A DNA stretch of 64,000 bases from Candidatus Sulfotelmatobacter sp. (lineage in GTDB: Bacteria; Acidobacteriota; Terriglobia; Terriglobales; Acidobacteriaceae). Location of the stretch: the NCBI GenBank assembly GCA_025462865.1, contig JAOAPI010000056.1, positions 1 to 64,000 of the forward strand. The letters are read 5' to 3'. Positions 23,941-32,382 of this stretch are shown here, piece after piece; position 1 is the first letter of the stretch, and every line of letters starts with the position of its first letter. The translations under genes were made by a program, and so were the position numbers. Under the pieces are notes generated by a model. That model ran no database searches and was not told where the DNA came from. It saw only the letters and a program-made list of their open reading frames with translations.

Positions 23941-25500
23941 ATGGCCTCGACATTGCCCTACGATGACTCCCCTATAATGAACCGCGAGGCGGTGGTGTTG
24001 GCCAGCCTTTTTCAAATGATTAATCCCGAATTCAAAGAATTCTCGCGCCTGGCGCGGTCGGCGACGTTGGTGCCGGTGGTGAAATCGGTGAGCGCCGATT
24101 TGCTGACCCCGGTCTCCGCTTTCCTGGCCATCGCGGAAAAAGAGCCGCACGCGTTTCTGCTGGAATCAGCCGAGCGGGGAGAGCAGATCGGGCGCTATAC
24201 GTTCCTGGGAGTGCGTCCTTACATGCGGCTGCGGGCCCGGGGCTCTGCGATCGAGATTGAACGCGGACGACGCACGGAACGCCACGAAGGCAGTGTATTC
24301 GAGTTTGTGAAGCTTCTGCTGAGCGAGCACCAGCCGGCCACTATTCCCGGTTTGCCGCCATTCACCGCTGGAGCCGTTGGCTATTTTTCCTACGACGTAG
24401 TGCGCCAACTGGAAAAAATCGGTACAAGCGCAAAGGATGACTTATCGCTGCCCGATTGCGAACTGATGTTTTTCGACAGGCTGCTCGCCTTTGATCATTT
24501 GCGCCATCAGATTCACATCATGGCTGCGGCGGATGTTTCCCGGGAGAGTCCTCGAAACGCTTATGACCGGGCAGTGCGCGATATTTCGGCGCTGGAAAGA
24601 AAACTTGCCGCAGGATTAAGCCCGGCAATGTGGCGTAAGCCTAAGAAAGCGAAGCTCGGAAAGCTAAAGATCCACGCGGGAACTGCGCGCGCGAAGTTTC
24701 TGCGCAGCGCCGAGCGTTGCAAGGAATACATTGCCGCGGGCGATATTTTCCAGGTCGTGCTATCGCAGCGGCTCGACTTCATTCCTGGAATCGAACCCTT
24801 CGATCTTTACCGTGCTCTGCGGCAGGTGAATCCTTCCCCGTATCTGTACTTTTTGCGGATGGGAGAAACACAAATCCTCGGATCTTCGCCGGAGATGCTA
24901 GTGCGCGTTACTGGGCGCAAGCTGGAATATCGCCCGATCGCAGGCACGCATCCGCGGGGCCGCGACGAGGCTGAAGATTTGCGCTTAGAGCAGCAAATGC
25001 GCAACGACGAAAAAGAACGCGCCGAACACGTCATGCTGGTCGACCTGGGCCGCAACGATCTGGGACGTGTGAGCGAGTATGGCTCAGTCAAGGTGAAAGA
25101 TCTGATGTATGTAGAACGTTACTCCCACGTGATGCACCTGGTGTCGGCGCTGGAAGGAACGCTGCGCAAAGATCTCGGAGCGCTCGACGCCTTCGCTGCA
25201 TGTTTTCCCGCAGGCACGTTAAGCGGCGCACCCAAAGTACGCGCAATGCAAATCATCGAAGAACTGGAACCGGTGCGGCGCGGCATCTACGGGGGATCGG
25301 TGTTCTATGCCGACTTTGCCGGGAACCTGGATTCGTGCATCGGCATTCGCACCATGCTCATGCAAGGCAAACATGCGTATTTGCAGGCAGGAGCAGGTAT
25401 CGTGGCGGATTCCGATCCCGCGCGAGAATTCGAGGAATCGATGAACAAGGCGCAGGCGCTTCTGCGAGCGGTGCAGATGGCAAGAGGCAGTGGTCAGTGA
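23941..25500 (+). CDS. trpE: Anthranilate synthase component I
   Basis: 519 residues. The N-terminal part has HAFLLESAERGEQIGRYTFL with the Leu-Glu-Ser feedback-site motif of tryptophan-regulated enzymes. The chorismate-binding part has GDIFQVVLSQRLD, ILGSSPEMLVRV, YRPIAGTHPRG, HVMLVDLGRNDLGRV and GTLSGAPKVRAMQIIEELEP. It converts chorismate to anthranilate together with a TrpG amidotransferase. The true start may be internal (codon 13 or 26) since no ribosome binding site is clear. The last codons (ARGSGQ) run into a repeat. trpG lies 570 bp away on the opposite strand, convergent, which is unusual. Confidence 0.96.
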   Translation: MASTLPYDDSPIMNREAVVLASLFQMINPEFKEFSRLARSATLVPVVKSVSADLLTPVSAFLAIAEKEPHAFLLESAERGEQIGRYTFLGVRPYMRLRARGSAIEIERGRRTERHEGSVFEFVKLLLSEHQPATIPGLPPFTAGAVGYFSYDVVRQLEKIGTSAKDDLSLPDCELMFFDRLLAFDHLRHQIHIMAAADVSRESPRNAYDRAVRDISALERKLAAGLSPAMWRKPKKAKLGKLKIHAGTARAKFLRSAERCKEYIAAGDIFQVVLSQRLDFIPGIEPFDLYRALRQVNPSPYLYFLRMGETQILGSSPEMLVRVTGRKLEYRPIAGTHPRGRDEAEDLRLEQQMRNDEKERAEHVMLVDLGRNDLGRVSEYGSVKVKDLMYVERYSHVMHLVSALEGTLRKDLGALDAFAACFPAGTLSGAPKVRAMQIIEELEPVRRGIYGGSVFYADFAGNLDSCIGIRTMLMQGKHAYLQAGAGIVADSDPAREFEESMNKAQALLRAVQMARGSGQ

Positions 25501-26095
25501 CTAGTGGCTAGTGGCCAGTTATGACTATCTGCGGGTTGGCAGAGAAGTTAGAAGTCCGTTGAGAATGCGGCCAACTTCGGCGGCGGCGCCAAGAAGATTT
25601 TCACTCGCGTTATGCTCCAGATATCCTAGATCCCGTGCCAGAAGAATCTGGGTCTCCACTTCCATCAAAGAACCGCGTGCGTTCCCGAGGAATTGCTTAA
25701 ACTCCCCCGTAGAAAGTCTAGCTTGTCCCTCCGCGATATTACTTGGGATAGACACGGCGGCTCGTCGCAATTGGGACGTCAGTCCGTAGGTCTCCGTTTT
25801 GGGGAACGCTTGCGTACAACGGTAGACGTCTAGAACTAGCGCCATCGATTTTTTCCAAACGATCAGGTCGCGATAGGACTGGACGATCGGCCTCACTGAG
25901 CATTGCATCGACTTACCATGCGCTTAGGCAGGCTGTCGCGATGTGATGGTGATCACAACCTTCTGTGGATTTCCCAAAATAGCGTCGGCCGCGGGTCGGA
26001 ACGAAACACTCGCCTTTGCGAATTACCGCCTTCCTGGATTTTTAAGGAAGGGAAGCTATGACTGGCCACTGATCACTGACCACTAGTCACTGCCA
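25488..26095. repeat. Cassette bounded by inverted GTGGYCAGTG-family repeats (locus 3)
   Basis: The left arm begins GGCAGTGGTCAGTGACTAGT and ends AGTGGCCAGTTATGAC (about 25492-25526). The reverse complement of the right arm (about 26053-26093) begins GGCAGTGACTAGTGGTCAGT and ends AGTGGCCAGTCATAGC. Beginnings and ends agree while the middles are permuted. The pair encloses the S23-type gene and falls between the 3' ends of trpE and trpG, encoding the last residues of both. Confidence 0.75.
25525..25908 (-). CDS. Four-helix bundle protein, S23/IVP family
   Basis: 127 residues matching the 23S rRNA intervening-sequence (S23) protein family: SYRDLIVWKKSMALVLDVY, then YGLTSQLRRAAVSIPSNIAE, GEFKQFLGNARGSLMEVETQ and ILLARDLGY. 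The family folds into a pentameric four-helix bundle with a basic pore; relatives include the avd protein of diversity-generating retroelements. Function in this setting is unknown. Here it is a free-standing gene with no rRNA or reverse transcriptase nearby, flanked on both sides by inverted repeats, which suggests it moved in as a small cassette. Confidence 0.92.
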   Translation of the reverse strand: MQCSVRPIVQSYRDLIVWKKSMALVLDVYRCTQAFPKTETYGLTSQLRRAAVSIPSNIAEGQARLSTGEFKQFLGNARGSLMEVETQILLARDLGYLEHNASENLLGAAAEVGRILNGLLTSLPTRR

Positions 26096-26660
26096 AGAAA
26101 TTCTGCACCAGCTTCTTCCCCGCATCCGTCAGCACGCTCTCGGGATGGAATTGCACTCCTTCGACAGCCAACGTTCTGTGGCGCAATCCCATGATGGTGC
26201 GACTTCCATCTTTCTCTGTGGTCCAGGCACTCACTTCAAGCTCGGCTGGCAGGTCTTTTTCTTCGACGATGAGCGAGTGGTAGCGAGTGGCCATCATCGG
26301 AGTTGGAAGACCACTAAAGATGCTCTTGTTATCGTGCGTCACTGCGCTCGTCTTGCCGTGCATCAAGTGGGGAGCCCGAACCACTCGACCGCCAAAAGCC
26401 GCTCCGATGGCCTGATGTCCGAGGCAAACCCCGAGAATGGGCACTTTGCCGGCGAAATGCCGGATCAAGTCAATGCTGATGCCAGCGTCTTGCGGCGTGC
26501 ATGGTCCGGGAGAGATTACGATGCGCTCCGGTTGCATATCTTCGAGTTCAGCAATCGTGATCTGATCGTTGCGGCGAACCTCGACCGTCGCTCCAAGTTC
26601 TCCGAAATACTGAACAAGGTTGTAGGTAAAAGAATCGTAATTGTCGAGAATGAAGACCAT
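26073..26660 (-). CDS. trpG: Anthranilate/aminodeoxychorismate synthase glutamine amidotransferase subunit
   Basis: 195 residues of class I glutamine amidotransferase: [49 protein letters not shown] with the nucleophilic Cys, RYHSLIVEE, and [11 protein letters not shown] with the catalytic His and Glu. It supplies ammonia from glutamine to TrpE, and in many bacteria also to PabB. It is convergent with trpE and separated by the S23 cassette, so it is transcribed independently. The C-terminal AVTSGQ is repeat-encoded. No separate pabA is visible. Confidence 0.94.
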   Translation of the reverse strand: MVFILDNYDSFTYNLVQYFGELGATVEVRRNDQITIAELEDMQPERIVISPGPCTPQDAGISIDLIRHFAGKVPILGVCLGHQAIGAAFGGRVVRAPHLMHGKTSAVTHDNKSIFSGLPTPMMATRYHSLIVEEKDLPAELEVSAWTTEKDGSRTIMGLRHRTLAVEGVQFHPESVLTDAGKKLVQNFLAVTSGQ

Positions 26661-26837
26661 TTGCGGCCGGGCCCTACTCTTAGCTTACACCGGCGAACAG
26701 GCGCTTTTTGATATAGCGAGTCGCGGCTCCCCGCCGGAATGGGCCATTCCCCGGCCCAACGGTGGTATTGACGCGAAATGCCTTCAAAGTCATGCTTGAG
26801 CATAGTTCAACCTCACATCATTAGCTTGGAGTAACGT

Positions 26838-27167
26838 ATGGCAGAAGCCCAGCGAGAGAAGAGGACTGCGCGGCGCTTCGCGCTTCGGATTCCGGTCGCC
26901 GTCAGTCGCGGAGAGTCTTCGAATCACAGCGAATCCGCTCAAATCCGCGACGTCAGCGCGCGTGGCATTTGTTTTTATCTCGACTCGCCCATCGAGCAGG
27001 GGTCGCCCATCGGTTTCACGCTGACCTTGCCACCTGAAATCACACTTACTGAAAGCATCCGCGTGCAGTGCAAAGGCCGAGTAGTGCGGGTGGAGAATGG
27101 TACCGCGGATGCGAAATTGGCAGTGGCCGCGGTGATTGAAGAGTACGAATTTCTTCCTGAGAGCTGA
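26838..27167 (+). CDS. PilZ domain protein
   Basis: 109 residues forming a lone PilZ domain. The c-di-GMP-binding signatures are RRFALRIPVAV (RxxxR) near residue 14 and DVSARGICFYL (DxSxxG). Strands GFTLTLPPEITL and CKGRVVRVENG follow. It probably acts as a cytoplasmic cyclic di-GMP receptor. The ATG at 26838 begins MAEAQREKRT, preceded by TTGGAG. It lies upstream of the AMIN-domain gene on the same strand with a 71-bp gap. Confidence 0.92.
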   Translation: MAEAQREKRTARRFALRIPVAVSRGESSNHSESAQIRDVSARGICFYLDSPIEQGSPIGFTLTLPPEITLTESIRVQCKGRVVRVENGTADAKLAVAAVIEEYEFLPES

Positions 27168-27238
27168 CGGGATAGAGTCCCTCGCAATTTATCGGCTCCT
27201 CAACGTTTCTTTCCCTTCCCTACAAGTGATAAGGTTCC

Positions 27239-28684
27239 TTGCAGAGGGTGCACTTTTCTCAGGGGATTCCTTTGCGGCGTTGGCGCGTCCAATTTAGTTT
27301 TGTGGTGCCGCTGGCGGCGCTGCTAGTCACGGCGGCCCTTTCGCAGAACGCGAGCACGCCTGATAAGGCCGTCGCCAAGGCCGAAGCAGCGGTGGTGACC
27401 AGTGTGCGCGTGGTGCACGAGCGAGGAATTCCCGCGCTCGAAGTTGTTTCTACCCATCCTGTAATTCCAACGATCCAGCCGCTCGATTCTCCTCCGCGCC
27501 TGGTCATCGATCTATCCAATGCTCGCGTTGGCCTGCTGCAGAAACGCATTGCGGTTTTGCAGGAAAATATCCTGACCATCAGAAACGAGCAATATCAGAA
27601 AAACCCTCCGGTAATGAGAATTGTTTTGGATCTTCTTGTTCCCTATGCCTATACATGGGACGCCGCTGGAAACCGGCTGATGGTCCGGTTGAAGCCGCCG
27701 GGAGATCCGGATGCCGGAAAGAATACGCCATTTCGACCGCCGCAAGTGCTGTCGACGACACCGTCCCCGACGCCAGCGTTTGTGCCCGTCACCAGCGGCG
27801 TGGGAGAAGTGATCTTGGCGGGAAGCCGGTTCGCGGCAGGCTCGTCCCTTACCGCTGGGAGCGAAACTGCAACGTTACGTTTGGCGCGGGGAGGCGAGGT
27901 TCGCGTTTGTCCTGGAACCACGCTTTCAGTGACGCCCTCAAAAAATACGAAAGACCTGATGCTGGGCATGAGCACCGGCGCGCTTGAAACACATTACTCC
28001 CTGGCTGCTTCAGCAGACACCGTGCTGACGCCGGACTTCCGAATTGTTTTTGCCGGCCCGGGAGAATTCCATTACGCCGTCAGTTCAGACTCCCACGGCA
28101 ATACTTGTGTACGTGGACTTAACGGAAACACTTCGCCAGCTACCGTCTCGGAGCTAATTGGGGATAGGGCATATCAGGTTCAGGCGACTGAGCAGGCGGT
28201 ATTTCACACGGGTCGCATTGATCGAGTGGATTCACAGGTTCCGCTCGAATGTGGCTGTCCGACGCCTGTTCCCGCGCTGCGCGCAAGTACCGCGCCGGCG
28301 CAAGTTATCCCGGACTTGGCCGCAAAACTAACCCTGTCACAAAAAGACGCAGGATCGCAAAAGCCGGAAGGCGATTCACGGAAGGGCGATGCGACGCAGA
28401 CGCTTTCCAATGGCCCTGAGACTCGACCGCTGCCTGCCTCACAGCCTGACGATATTCACGTAACCGTCGATGCGCCCTTTGTTTTCCACGGTAAGAATCA
28501 CACTGCCCCGGCGAATGCTCCTACAGAAGAGGCGGCGACGCCGCCGGTGATGGAATCATCCGCCAGACCGGCCCCGCCGGACATACAAGTGCAAGCGCCT
28601 CCAGAGACCACTCTGGAAGCGAAGGCTGAACACAATGGTCTGGGCCGACGAATCAAGAAATTTTTCGCCGCAATTTTCCGCTAA
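27239..28684 (+). CDS. Secreted AMIN-domain protein with FecR-like mid region
   Basis: 481 residues from a TTG at 27239. A hydrophobic signal (VVPLAALLVTAALSQNAS) precedes an AMIN domain at about 50-150: GIPALEVVSTHPVIPTIQPL through LVIDLSNARVG and MRIVLDLLVPYAYTWDAAG. AMIN domains bind cell wall or secretin partners in the periplasm. The middle (about 200-330) with GSETATLRLARGGEVRVCPG resembles FecR-type beta strands. The C-terminal third is Pro/Ala/Thr-rich and disordered and ends in a short basic helix (GRRIKKFFAAIFR). Role unknown; perhaps structural in the envelope. Confidence 0.8.
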   Translation: MQRVHFSQGIPLRRWRVQFSFVVPLAALLVTAALSQNASTPDKAVAKAEAAVVTSVRVVHERGIPALEVVSTHPVIPTIQPLDSPPRLVIDLSNARVGLLQKRIAVLQENILTIRNEQYQKNPPVMRIVLDLLVPYAYTWDAAGNRLMVRLKPPGDPDAGKNTPFRPPQVLSTTPSPTPAFVPVTSGVGEVILAGSRFAAGSSLTAGSETATLRLARGGEVRVCPGTTLSVTPSKNTKDLMLGMSTGALETHYSLAASADTVLTPDFRIVFAGPGEFHYAVSSDSHGNTCVRGLNGNTSPATVSELIGDRAYQVQATEQAVFHTGRIDRVDSQVPLECGCPTPVPALRASTAPAQVIPDLAAKLTLSQKDAGSQKPEGDSRKGDATQTLSNGPETRPLPASQPDDIHVTVDAPFVFHGKNHTAPANAPTEEAATPPVMESSARPAPPDIQVQAPPETTLEAKAEHNGLGRRIKKFFAAIFR

Positions 28685-28718
28685 TAACTCTTGCTGGAAA
28701 ATGGCCAGTGGGCATCCT

Positions 28719-29033
28719 TCAGCTGCGATTGATCACCCGTCGTAGTGGTTCCACTCTCTCACGCAGATCGTCTGCCAGACTGGCGCCGCGCTCGGCTGCG
28801 TCGCGGGCACGCTCCTTCACGTCGCGGACGCGGTCTTTGGCTTCCTCTGTCCAATCTTCCAGGGTTTCCCTCGCATCGTTGTAGCCGCGTTTCAAGTCAC
28901 GACGGAACTGCTTGCCAGTCTTCGGAGCCAACGCGAGCGCCACCAGAGCCCCCGCCCCGAGTCCAATCAAAAGAAATGTAATGGCGGTTCCTATGCTGTT
29001 GCCTTCGGAAGATTCATAACGTCCAGTACTCAT
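28719..29033 (-). CDS. YtxH-domain protein
   Basis: I place the start at 29033 (MSTGRYESSEGNSIG), with GAGGTC six bases upstream; the track extends nine codons too far. The 104 residues have one glycine-rich membrane segment (AITFLLIGLGAGALVALALA), directly followed by PKTGKQFRRDLKRGY and then a charged amphipathic helix (EEAKDRVRDVKERARDAAER). This is the YtxH pattern, a family linked to general stress in Firmicutes. Function here unknown. Confidence 0.88.
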   Translation of the reverse strand: MSTGRYESSEGNSIGTAITFLLIGLGAGALVALALAPKTGKQFRRDLKRGYNDARETLEDWTEEAKDRVRDVKERARDAAERGASLADDLRERVEPLRRVINRS

Positions 29034-29315
29034 GATTTGACCTCGTTTCATGGAGTGCAAAATTTTGCCGGCAAGGTTTCCGCGCGGCTTGTTATCTAAG
29101 CTACAACAATTCTAGCCCTGCCTAACTGGGCGGGACAGCCTGCTTATCGCCAACGAATGTGGTCCCTTTACGATGAGCGCCGGTTTGGGAAGGTTTCCTT
29201 TCCTGAAGCCTGAGTGTAAAATAAGTTTTTAGTCCCTTGCGGCGGAAAATGTGGCCTGCCCCGCCTTCCGCCGGTTCAGCAAACCGCGCTTATTCGAAGG
29301 AGATTTTTCCAAGCA

Positions 29316-29876
29316 ATGTCGATCCCTGCCACCCAAATGCGTCCTGGCATGATCATCAAGCACAACAATGATCTGCACTCCGTGTTCAGCGTGGAACACC
29401 GGACTCCCGGCAACCTGCGAGCCTTCATCCAGGCGAAGCTGCGGAATCTCCGTACTGGCGCCATGTTCGAACACCGTTTCCGCTCGCCCGATCCGATCGA
29501 CAAGATCACCGTGGACGAGGTCGACATGCAGTTCCTCTACGCCGACGGCGACAGCTACTACTTCATGGATACATCGAATTACGAACAGACCCATCTGACG
29601 AGGGAGGTCCTGGGCGACGCGGTCGATTACCTGATCGCCAACCTCGAGATCAAGGTGGAATTCTTCGACGGAAAGGCCGTGGGCATCGAGTTGCCGCAGA
29701 CAGTCGAACTCACCGTGGTAGAGACGGAGCCGGGCTTGAAGAGTGCGACCGCATCGAGCGTGACAAAAGCTGCAAAGACTGAGACTGGGCTGGTCGTCCA
29801 GGTTCCGCCTTTCATCAACGAAGGCGAGAAGATTAAGGTGGATACGGCCGAGGGCGTGTATTTGTCGCGGGCGTAG
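29316..29876 (+). CDS. efp: Elongation factor P
   Basis: 186 residues with all three domains: the KOW-like N-terminal domain (PATQMRPGMIIKHNNDLHSV), the OB domain around YYFMDTSNYEQTHL, and the C-terminal domain ending VVQVPPFINEGEKIKVDTAE. It rescues ribosomes stalled at polyproline. The tip of the N-terminal loop reads HRTPGNLRAFIQ; aligned by eye to E. coli, the modified Lys34 position is Asn33, with Arg35 nearby, so it fits none of the well-known Lys or Arg32 modification types. No modification gene is in the window. A strong terminator follows. Confidence 0.96.
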   Translation: MSIPATQMRPGMIIKHNNDLHSVFSVEHRTPGNLRAFIQAKLRNLRTGAMFEHRFRSPDPIDKITVDEVDMQFLYADGDSYYFMDTSNYEQTHLTREVLGDAVDYLIANLEIKVEFFDGKAVGIELPQTVELTVVETEPGLKSATASSVTKAAKTETGLVVQVPPFINEGEKIKVDTAEGVYLSRA

Positions 29877-29897
29877 AAATTTTTTGGCAGTTTTCTG

Positions 29898-29928
29898 GAG
29901 ACGCAGCTTGCTGCGTCTCATGTTTTTA
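29898..29928 (+). terminator. Rho-independent terminator after efp
   Basis: GAGACGCAGC-TT-GCTGCGTCTC: a 10-bp perfect inverted repeat followed by ATGTTTTTA, 22 bp after the efp stop. Confidence 0.85.
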
Positions 29929-29933
29929 GTAGG

Positions 29934-30284
29934 ATGGTGAGCGCGTTCGCACCGCCAGCTGTTGCAAGCGGCATCTCTACAAGAATGACTTCCACTGAAA
30001 AAGGCATAGACGCCCGCCGCTTTGTGGTTCGCGGGCGCGTGCAGGGCGTCGGCTTCCGCTGGTTCGTGGAGCGGGAGGCTCATATTCTCGGCATCAGCGG
30101 CTGGGTACGCAACAATCACGACGGCAGCGTGGAAGTCCTTGCTCAAGGCACTCGCGATCAACTTTCCGGATTGCGCGGGCGATTGCGCGAGGGACCACGC
30201 GCAGCCCGGGTGGATGCGGTCGAAGAATCCGAAGCTCAACCCAAAGAAGGGCTTAGTTCATTTCGCATTGAAGGAGCATGGTAG
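29934..30284 (+). CDS. Acylphosphatase
   Basis: 116 residues from the track's ATG; the Met at codon 18 (29985) would give a more usual 99. The domain has [20 protein letters not shown] with the catalytic Arg, and [19 protein letters not shown] with the catalytic Asn. It hydrolyses carboxyl-phosphate bonds of small acylphosphates in the cytoplasm. The stop nearly touches the apt start (1 bp between), so the two are likely translated from one mRNA. Confidence 0.93.
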   Translation: MVSAFAPPAVASGISTRMTSTEKGIDARRFVVRGRVQGVGFRWFVEREAHILGISGWVRNNHDGSVEVLAQGTRDQLSGLRGRLREGPRAARVDAVEESEAQPKEGLSSFRIEGAW

Positions 30285-30285
30285 A

Positions 30286-30831
30286 TTGCCCTCGCACGCA
30301 CCTCTGGACTCGAACCAACTGAAGAAGCTCATCCGTGAAGTACCGGACTTCCCCAAGAAGGGCATCCTCTTTTACGACATCACCACGCTATTGAAAGACA
30401 AAGTTGGTTTTGCCACGCTCGTTGACCGGCTTTCCGAGCACTATGTCGATCAGAAGATTGATCTTGTCTTAGGCATGGAGGCTCGTGGCTTCATCTTCGC
30501 TCCCGCTCTTGCTTACCGTTTAAATGCCGGATTTGTTCCTGTGCGTAAGGTTGGCAAGCTTCCGGCCGAAACCGTGAAGTTCGATTACGCCCTTGAATAC
30601 GGCACCAACTCGCTCGAGATGCACAGGGATGCGATCCAGAAGGGTCAGCGCGTCCTTATCGTGGACGATCTGCTCGCAACCGGAGGCACAGCCGAGGCTA
30701 CGGCCAATCTGGCAACGTTACTCGGCGCAGATATCGCGGGGCTCGGCTTTGTTGTGGAATTAGATTTCCTGAACGGACGGAATAAGCTCAAGGGTTACGA
30801 CGTAATGTCGCTGCTGCACTACGACAAATAG
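30286..30831 (+). CDS. apt: Adenine phosphoribosyltransferase
   Basis: The track begins this frame at 30022, inside the acylphosphatase gene. The right start is the TTG at 30286, with AAGGAG nine bases upstream, giving 181 residues (E. coli 183). It reads [20 protein letters not shown] early, [25 protein letters not shown], and the PRPP-binding motif [20 protein letters not shown]. It salvages adenine to AMP. It lies one base after the acylphosphatase stop. Confidence 0.96.
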   Translation: MPSHAPLDSNQLKKLIREVPDFPKKGILFYDITTLLKDKVGFATLVDRLSEHYVDQKIDLVLGMEARGFIFAPALAYRLNAGFVPVRKVGKLPAETVKFDYALEYGTNSLEMHRDAIQKGQRVLIVDDLLATGGTAEATANLATLLGADIAGLGFVVELDFLNGRNKLKGYDVMSLLHYDK

Positions 30832-30847
30832 CCGTGTAGCTGGAACG

Positions 30848-31117
30848 TTACTTCAACAGGCGCATCACCGTCATACCGATACCCAGCCAGATTCCCGCGC
30901 TCACGACAAATGACAGCCCTAGTCCTACTAACTTGTTCCAGCTAGGGGGTTCGTCTGCAATGTTAGTCAGAATGTCGGAGTCGTAGACCAGCCACGACCG
31001 CAGGAATTGTACGTCCTTCGAATCCGCGGACACCGATCCCCAACTACCTTGGATCGACAATTGCCAGTTGGTTTCTCCAGTGCCGGACAGGGGGAAGAGC
31101 CGTGACTTGTAGCTCAT
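30848..31117 (-). CDS. Small C-terminally anchored membrane protein, unknown
   Basis: The start is set at the ATG 31117 (MSYKSRLFPLSGTG), with GAGGTG nine bases upstream; the track adds seven codons. The 89 residues have a soluble N-terminal part, including GSVSADSKDVQFLRSWLVYD, and one C-terminal membrane segment (LGLSFVVSAGIWLGIGMTVM), followed by RLLK. This tail-anchored layout puts the body in the cytoplasm or periplasm depending on orientation. Family not recognised. Confidence 0.6.
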   Translation of the reverse strand: MSYKSRLFPLSGTGETNWQLSIQGSWGSVSADSKDVQFLRSWLVYDSDILTNIADEPPSWNKLVGLGLSFVVSAGIWLGIGMTVMRLLK

Positions 31118-31319
31118 GATATCCGCACCTCGCGTCAATGATTAAGCTGCAAAAGGCTAAAACTTCACTAATGCAATCTCGTGAGAGTAGACGTTTCGGT
31201 CTTCGAGGAGGTTGCTTAACGCGCCCCCTCGTACACTAACAATCATCCGTTTCTACAGTGAATCTTGCCTGATTCCGCGTATGCCTATCATCCCAGCCCT
31301 GTTGCCGATAAGTTTCCAC

Positions 31320-31634
31320 CTATCGTCCCAGCTCTTCCAGTAACAACTTCGAGTCCGGGGCGAGATAGCTCTTACGCCGGAACCAGTCTTCCATCGCTTC
31401 GCACAGCTGGTCCAAAGGGACATTCGTACCGATCTCCATTCGGCCATCGGACACAGGTACTGTATCGTCAAACACGCTGGCATTGGTGAAGTTTCGCATA
31501 GAAAAACTATCCAGCCACTTCAGCGGGCAGGGAAGGCGCTTGCCCTGATCTTCGTATTCAACGCGGATCTTTCGCGCAAACATGGTCTGATTTAAACACA
31601 GGGCAAGGTGCAGGGCGGCGTTTCCGGAATACAT
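31320..31634 (-). CDS. Hypothetical protein in a stretch of unknown genes
   Basis: 104 residues with globular composition: KIRVEYEDQGKRLPCPLKWL and VSDGRMEIGTNVPLDQLCEA followed by MEDWFRRKSYLAPDSKLLLE. No signal peptide, no membrane segment and no clear ribosome binding site. It lies 54 bp downstream of the next unknown gene on the same strand, and they may form a small operon. I do not recognise the family. Confidence 0.5.
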   Translation of the reverse strand: MYSGNAALHLALCLNQTMFARKIRVEYEDQGKRLPCPLKWLDSFSMRNFTNASVFDDTVPVSDGRMEIGTNVPLDQLCEAMEDWFRRKSYLAPDSKLLLEELGR

Positions 31635-31688
31635 AAGAGGGGTGTCTTGGACTGATCTTCTTCAGCAGGATGCTGAAAAGCTCGGTTG

Positions 31689-32156
31689 CTAGTCCGAGAA
31701 GGGGGTAGGAGTCCCAGTTTTCTGGCGACCGCTATCAAAATCGCGCCGAAGGTGCCAGCGGACATTCTGAATTTGCGGTGAGCTCGAAAGAATTTCATGG
31801 ATAGCGCCTGCTGCATCCGGTTGGACATCCCGCTGGCGACCTCCCAGCACAGATGCAACGAAGCCTCGGCTCCGTTCCAGCCAACCTATCCACAGGTATT
31901 CAGTGTCATCGTCTCCGGCTCGATGCCCGATTACAAAACAGTGTTCGACGCCAGATTCGACAAATGTGAAGTACCAGCCGAAGTCTTCTTGGCCAGGCAC
32001 TTCCGATGCTTGATACCCCTTACTACGCAACTGCTCTGCCAACCACTTCGCCAAGTCATCCCCGAAGCAACTGGGATTAACGAAATATTCTCTCGGCTCG
32101 GACATGTTAAAGGTTGAGCTCTTGAACGTGACCACCGTTTTTACCGTCGTCTCCAT
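31689..32156 (-). CDS. Hypothetical cytoplasmic protein
   Basis: 155 residues: METTVKTVVTFKSSTFNMSE, then VNPSCFGDDLAKWLAEQLRS, GQEDFGWYFTFVESGVEHCF, DTEYLWIGWLERSRGFVASV and IHEILSSSPQIQNVRWHLRR. It alternates strands and helices in a small alpha/beta fold and has no export signal. The family is not one I can name. It is followed by another unknown gene. The 226-bp gap to recQ (32157-32382) holds nothing recognised. Confidence 0.68.
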   Translation of the reverse strand: METTVKTVVTFKSSTFNMSEPREYFVNPSCFGDDLAKWLAEQLRSKGYQASEVPGQEDFGWYFTFVESGVEHCFVIGHRAGDDDTEYLWIGWLERSRGFVASVLGGRQRDVQPDAAGAIHEILSSSPQIQNVRWHLRRDFDSGRQKTGTPTPFSD

Positions 32157-32382
32157 GGCGAATAGGATTCTATTTCGGGAACATTATCCATTTCCAGGAA
32201 TCATTCTCATTACCACAGCAAAAGCTGGTAAGAAGTAGCCATCTCGGAGACGACTAGCAGCTGTTGGAAGTTTTCGGTTATATGCGCCCCGAACAGCATA
32301 TTCCTCAAGACCATCCTCTTCGTCTGTTGCGTGCCATGACGACGAGGCGTTGCGCGACTTGAAACCTCGATTCAACAAGCGG

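Noticed and set aside
25488-26095. S23 cassette as a 23S rRNA intervening sequence or a diversity-generating retroelement
   Set aside because: No rRNA, reverse transcriptase or template-repeat/variable-repeat pair is nearby; only the S23-type protein and inverted repeats are present.
29229-30239. 336-residue minus-strand ORF over efp and acylphosphatase
   Set aside because: Antisense shadow of two well-recognised plus-strand genes.
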